Positions 6,504-8,495 of a stretch of DNA of 8,495 bases are shown one piece after another. The position numbers and the translations under genes were made by a program. The DNA is from Bacillota bacterium (GTDB taxonomy: Bacteria > Bacillota_A > Clostridia > Peptostreptococcales > Anaerovoracaceae): contig JAFYLX010000053.1 in the NCBI GenBank assembly GCA_017556895.1, positions 1-8,495 on the forward strand, read 5' to 3'. The notes under the pieces were generated by a model, which saw nothing but the letters and a program-made list of their open reading frames with translations, had not been told where the DNA came from and made no database searches. Position 1 is the stretch's first letter. Each line of letters opens with the position of its first letter.

Positions 6504-6519
6504 TACTACACTTGTAGTA
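6504..6519. promoter_or_regulatory. BlaI/MecI-type operator 2, TACTACA-CT-TGTAGTA
   Basis: Second perfect dyad with arms identical to operator 1; flanking A6503 and T6520 extend each arm to 8 bp. Its centre is 31 bp from that of operator 1, about three turns, so two dimers would sit on the same face of the DNA. It lies just downstream of the predicted transcription start. Confidence 0.9.
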
Positions 6520-6556
6520 TGAACAGAGTGATTTATGTTATAAAAGGAGGGGTATT

Positions 6557-6916
6557 ATGAAATTAACTGATTCTGAATGGTCTGTAATGGAAGTATTATG
6601 GACTGATAAAGAGTTTGCATTAGGGGAAATTACGGATGAACTTAAGTCAGTTAAGCATTGGAATAAGAATACTGTTTTAACATATTTGACACGAATGGAG
6701 AAAAAGGGGATTGTATCAATAGATAGAGGCAGTGATAAACCGTATTCAGCTGCCATAACAAGAGAAGAATGCGCTAGAGAAGAGAGACAGGAATTATTAA
6801 ACAAGGTATATAGCGGTGCGACAGGGGACTTAATCTCTGCATTCTTAAAGGAATCAAAGATTTCTAAGAAAGAGGTAGAAAGATTAAAGAAACTCCTAGA
6901 TGATATGGAGGTTTAA
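6557..6916 (+). CDS. BlaI/MecI/CopY-family transcriptional repressor
   Basis: This 119-residue protein has the family layout. An N-terminal winged helix occupies residues about 3-66 (LTDSEWSVMEVLW, then recognition helix NKNTVLTYLTRMEKKG at 36-51 and wing IDRGSDKPYSA). A helical C-terminal dimerisation part follows (70-119). In BlaI the partner protease system cuts a conserved Asn-Phe bond in this part; here the matching place seems to be DLISAFLKE, with Ala95-Phe96 instead. Two perfect dyads of the BlaI type lie in its own promoter, so it represses itself and the M56 gene 2 nt downstream. A strong binding site (AAGGAGGGG, 6544-6552) precedes the ATG. Antibiotic resistance should not be assumed, since no beta-lactamase or penicillin-binding protein is seen and the family controls many other targets. 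Confidence 0.94.
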   Translation: MKLTDSEWSVMEVLWTDKEFALGEITDELKSVKHWNKNTVLTYLTRMEKKGIVSIDRGSDKPYSAAITREECAREERQELLNKVYSGATGDLISAFLKESKISKKEVERLKKLLDDMEV

Positions 6917-6918
6917 AT

Positions 6919-8495
6919 ATGAGCACTATATATGAAGTATTACTTCAGACTATAAATGTATCTGCCATATGTGTAATAATACTAGCTTTGAAATGGTTAT
7001 TACAGGATAAATTATCTCCAAAATGGCAGTATGGTGTATGGTCAGTCTTGATTATATGTATCTTAATTCCATATAGTCTAAAAACGTATATTATTCCAGG
7101 TATTGTTGTACCTATTGAAATCTTAAAGACAAACATAGAGAAGAGTATCAGCTCTAGCTATATTGAGGTGTACGAAATATTGAATGCGGATCATGTTTTA
7201 CCGATTATTGATGGTAATCCAAGCAGCATAACGGACATTTTGATGATAGTTTACATAACGGGAATTATGTTATATTTGCTATGGCATCTCGTTTCATACA
7301 TTAGATTGCGTACTGAATTAAACAAAGGCAAAATGGCCCAAGATGGCTATTTATCAACGGTTTGCGAAGACTATGGACTTAAAGGATGTAAAGTAATAGA
7401 GGTAGAAGGATTGGAATCCGCTTTTATATGTGGTGTATTCAATCCTGTTTTAGCAGTGCCAAGAGGAGAAGTTGTAGATGTTAAGATTCTTCTTCACGAA
7501 TTATTACATTTAAAATATAAAGACCCGTTACAAAACGTTGTGTGGTGTGTTTTAAAGTCTTTACACTGGTTTAATCCATTTATGCATTACGTATTCAATC
7601 GTATTGGCAACGATATGGAAAGCTTATGTGACCAACGCGTACTTGAACTACTTGAAGGAGAAGAAAGAAGGGAATATGGAAACATATTGCTAGATATGGC
7701 CAATAATAAGTATTCTCGTATGGCAGGTACTTCATCTATTTCTAACGGCGGCAAAAACATCGCTAGAAGAATAGAGTCCATAGTAAGGTTTAAGCATTTT
7801 CCAAAGGGAATGGGATTTGTATCAATTTGTACTATTATTGTACTTGCCAGCACTATCATAACCGGTACATCTATTACATATGGTCAATCTGAATATGATC
7901 CTTTGCCAAAAGAAACTGAAAGAGCTATGGCTATCACTAGAATTAACAGATGTAATACTATGGCCGCAGCTCTAGATACATACGGTAAGGGTATCGTAAG
8001 AAAAAATATAATGTATATAGCAACTGCATCCCCGCTAGAAAGACAAGAAGAACTTGAGAAACAGATGGTAGCCAATTCTTCTAACGGTAATTTTCCAAGT
8101 CATTATCAGGTAGATGAAGTTTTCGAGGATTTAAACTGGTCATTATCCTTCTTGAATGTATATGAGGTAAGCGAGGATAAGTATACTGCGTATATTACTT
8201 TTACAACTGATTCTTATGAATTACTAGAGGACAGCGACTATGAATATGCCAAAGATTCAATATTACTACCCGTTGAGGTTTATAAGGAAGATGGCTGGGT
8301 TGTAAGGGAAATAGGAGAGCCTATAGTATATAAAGGCGTAGATGCAATATGGAATTATGCCGAATTCAACTATGATGGTGGTGCTAAAGTGCTTCGAGGA
8401 CAGGGTGAAACAGGAAGCGTAGAGGTAGTAATAAATAACTTTTTCGAAATCGATAACACCGAACAAAACGGCTATACAATGGGATATATGTACGA
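6919..8495 (+). CDS. M56-family (BlaR1/MecR1-like) membrane metallopeptidase, 3' end outside window
   Basis: The reading frame is open from the ATG at 6919 to the window edge (525 codons) with GGAGG at 6907-6911 inside the repressor gene. Predicted membrane helices lie at about residues 7-28, 36-54, 107-128 and 297-319, the BlaR1 arrangement. Between helices 3 and 4 is the cytoplasmic zinc protease: HELLH at 193-197 and EsLCDQ at 234-239, with Glu234 as the probable third zinc ligand. Family members relay an outside signal to cleavage of the paired repressor. The outer part (320 onward) begins with a helical stretch, followed by strand-rich sequence such as KYTAYITFTT and LLPVEVYKEDGWVVREIG. 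It does not look like the class D beta-lactamase-like sensor of BlaR1, so its signal is unknown. The gene uses the rare codon ATA five times in the first 21 codons, unlike the transporter genes. Confidence 0.9.
   Translation, partial: MSTIYEVLLQTINVSAICVIILALKWLLQDKLSPKWQYGVWSVLIICILIPYSLKTYIIPGIVVPIEILKTNIEKSISSSYIEVYEILNADHVLPIIDGNPSSITDILMIVYITGIMLYLLWHLVSYIRLRTELNKGKMAQDGYLSTVCEDYGLKGCKVIEVEGLESAFICGVFNPVLAVPRGEVVDVKILLHELLHLKYKDPLQNVVWCVLKSLHWFNPFMHYVFNRIGNDMESLCDQRVLELLEGEERREYGNILLDMANNKYSRMAGTSSISNGGKNIARRIESIVRFKHFPKGMGFVSICTIIVLASTIITGTSITYGQSEYDPLPKETERAMAITRINRCNTMAAALDTYGKGIVRKNIMYIATASPLERQEELEKQMVANSSNGNFPSHYQVDEVFEDLNWSLSFLNVYEVSEDKYTAYITFTTDSYELLEDSDYEYAKDSILLPVEVYKEDGWVVREIGEPIVYKGVDAIWNYAEFNYDGGAKVLRGQGETGSVEVVINNFFEIDNTEQNGYTMGYMY

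Noticed and set aside
8170..8181. SEDK (residues 418-421 of the M56 protein) as the SxxK motif of a penicillin-binding sensor
   Set aside because: It lies about 100 residues after the last membrane helix in an acidic loop before a strand, farther out than in BlaR1 and without surrounding family sequence. Probably chance.

Overview
The window is AT-rich (by eye roughly 35-40% GC) with strong AGGAGG-type ribosome binding sites, sigma-A-like promoters, tight gene spacing and U-tailed hairpin terminators. Together with a lipoprotein-type solute-binding protein and a BlaI/M56 pair, this points to a low-GC Gram-positive (Bacillota, probably Clostridia). I cannot name a genus. All genes that I can support are on the + strand.

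Layout. (1) 1-1957: the end of an operon with two tandem genes. The first is cut by the window edge. The second is a complete LicD-family phosphotransferase with a long helical C-terminal extension, followed by a hairpin terminator. (2) 1958-2123: a compact control region with a near-consensus extended -10 promoter and four TGTTCA/TGAACA half-sites spaced by about whole turns of the helix. (3) 2124-6373: a tight four-gene operon. It encodes a solute-binding lipoprotein of the iron/2-aminoethylphosphonate/polyamine type, an ABC ATPase, a fused two-domain permease with 12 predicted membrane helices, and a fusion of an N-terminal winged helix-turn-helix with a LicC-like (PntC-like) cytidylyltransferase. 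A strong terminator closes it at 6406-6439. (4) 6461-8495: an autoregulated BlaI/MecI-type repressor and an M56 (BlaR1-like) membrane metallopeptidase that runs off the end. Two perfect operators overlap and follow their promoter.

How it fits together. Regions 1-3 read as a supply line for decorating the cell surface: import of a small zwitterionic head group (candidates: 2-aminoethylphosphonate, phosphocholine, phosphoethanolamine or choline), activation as a CMP/CDP derivative by the LicC-like domain, and transfer to a surface glycan or teichoic acid by LicD. No choline kinase and no phosphonate biosynthesis gene is visible. This mildly favours a ready-made head group such as 2-aminoethylphosphonate, which needs no kinase. 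The helix-turn-helix fused to the activating enzyme suggests a BirA/NadR-like enzyme-regulator controlling its own transporter operon, with the phased half-sites as candidate operator. This is the part of the window most likely to be new. The BlaI/M56 pair has its own promoter and looks like a separate signalling unit. The visible part of its outer domain does not resemble the beta-lactam-binding sensor of BlaR1.
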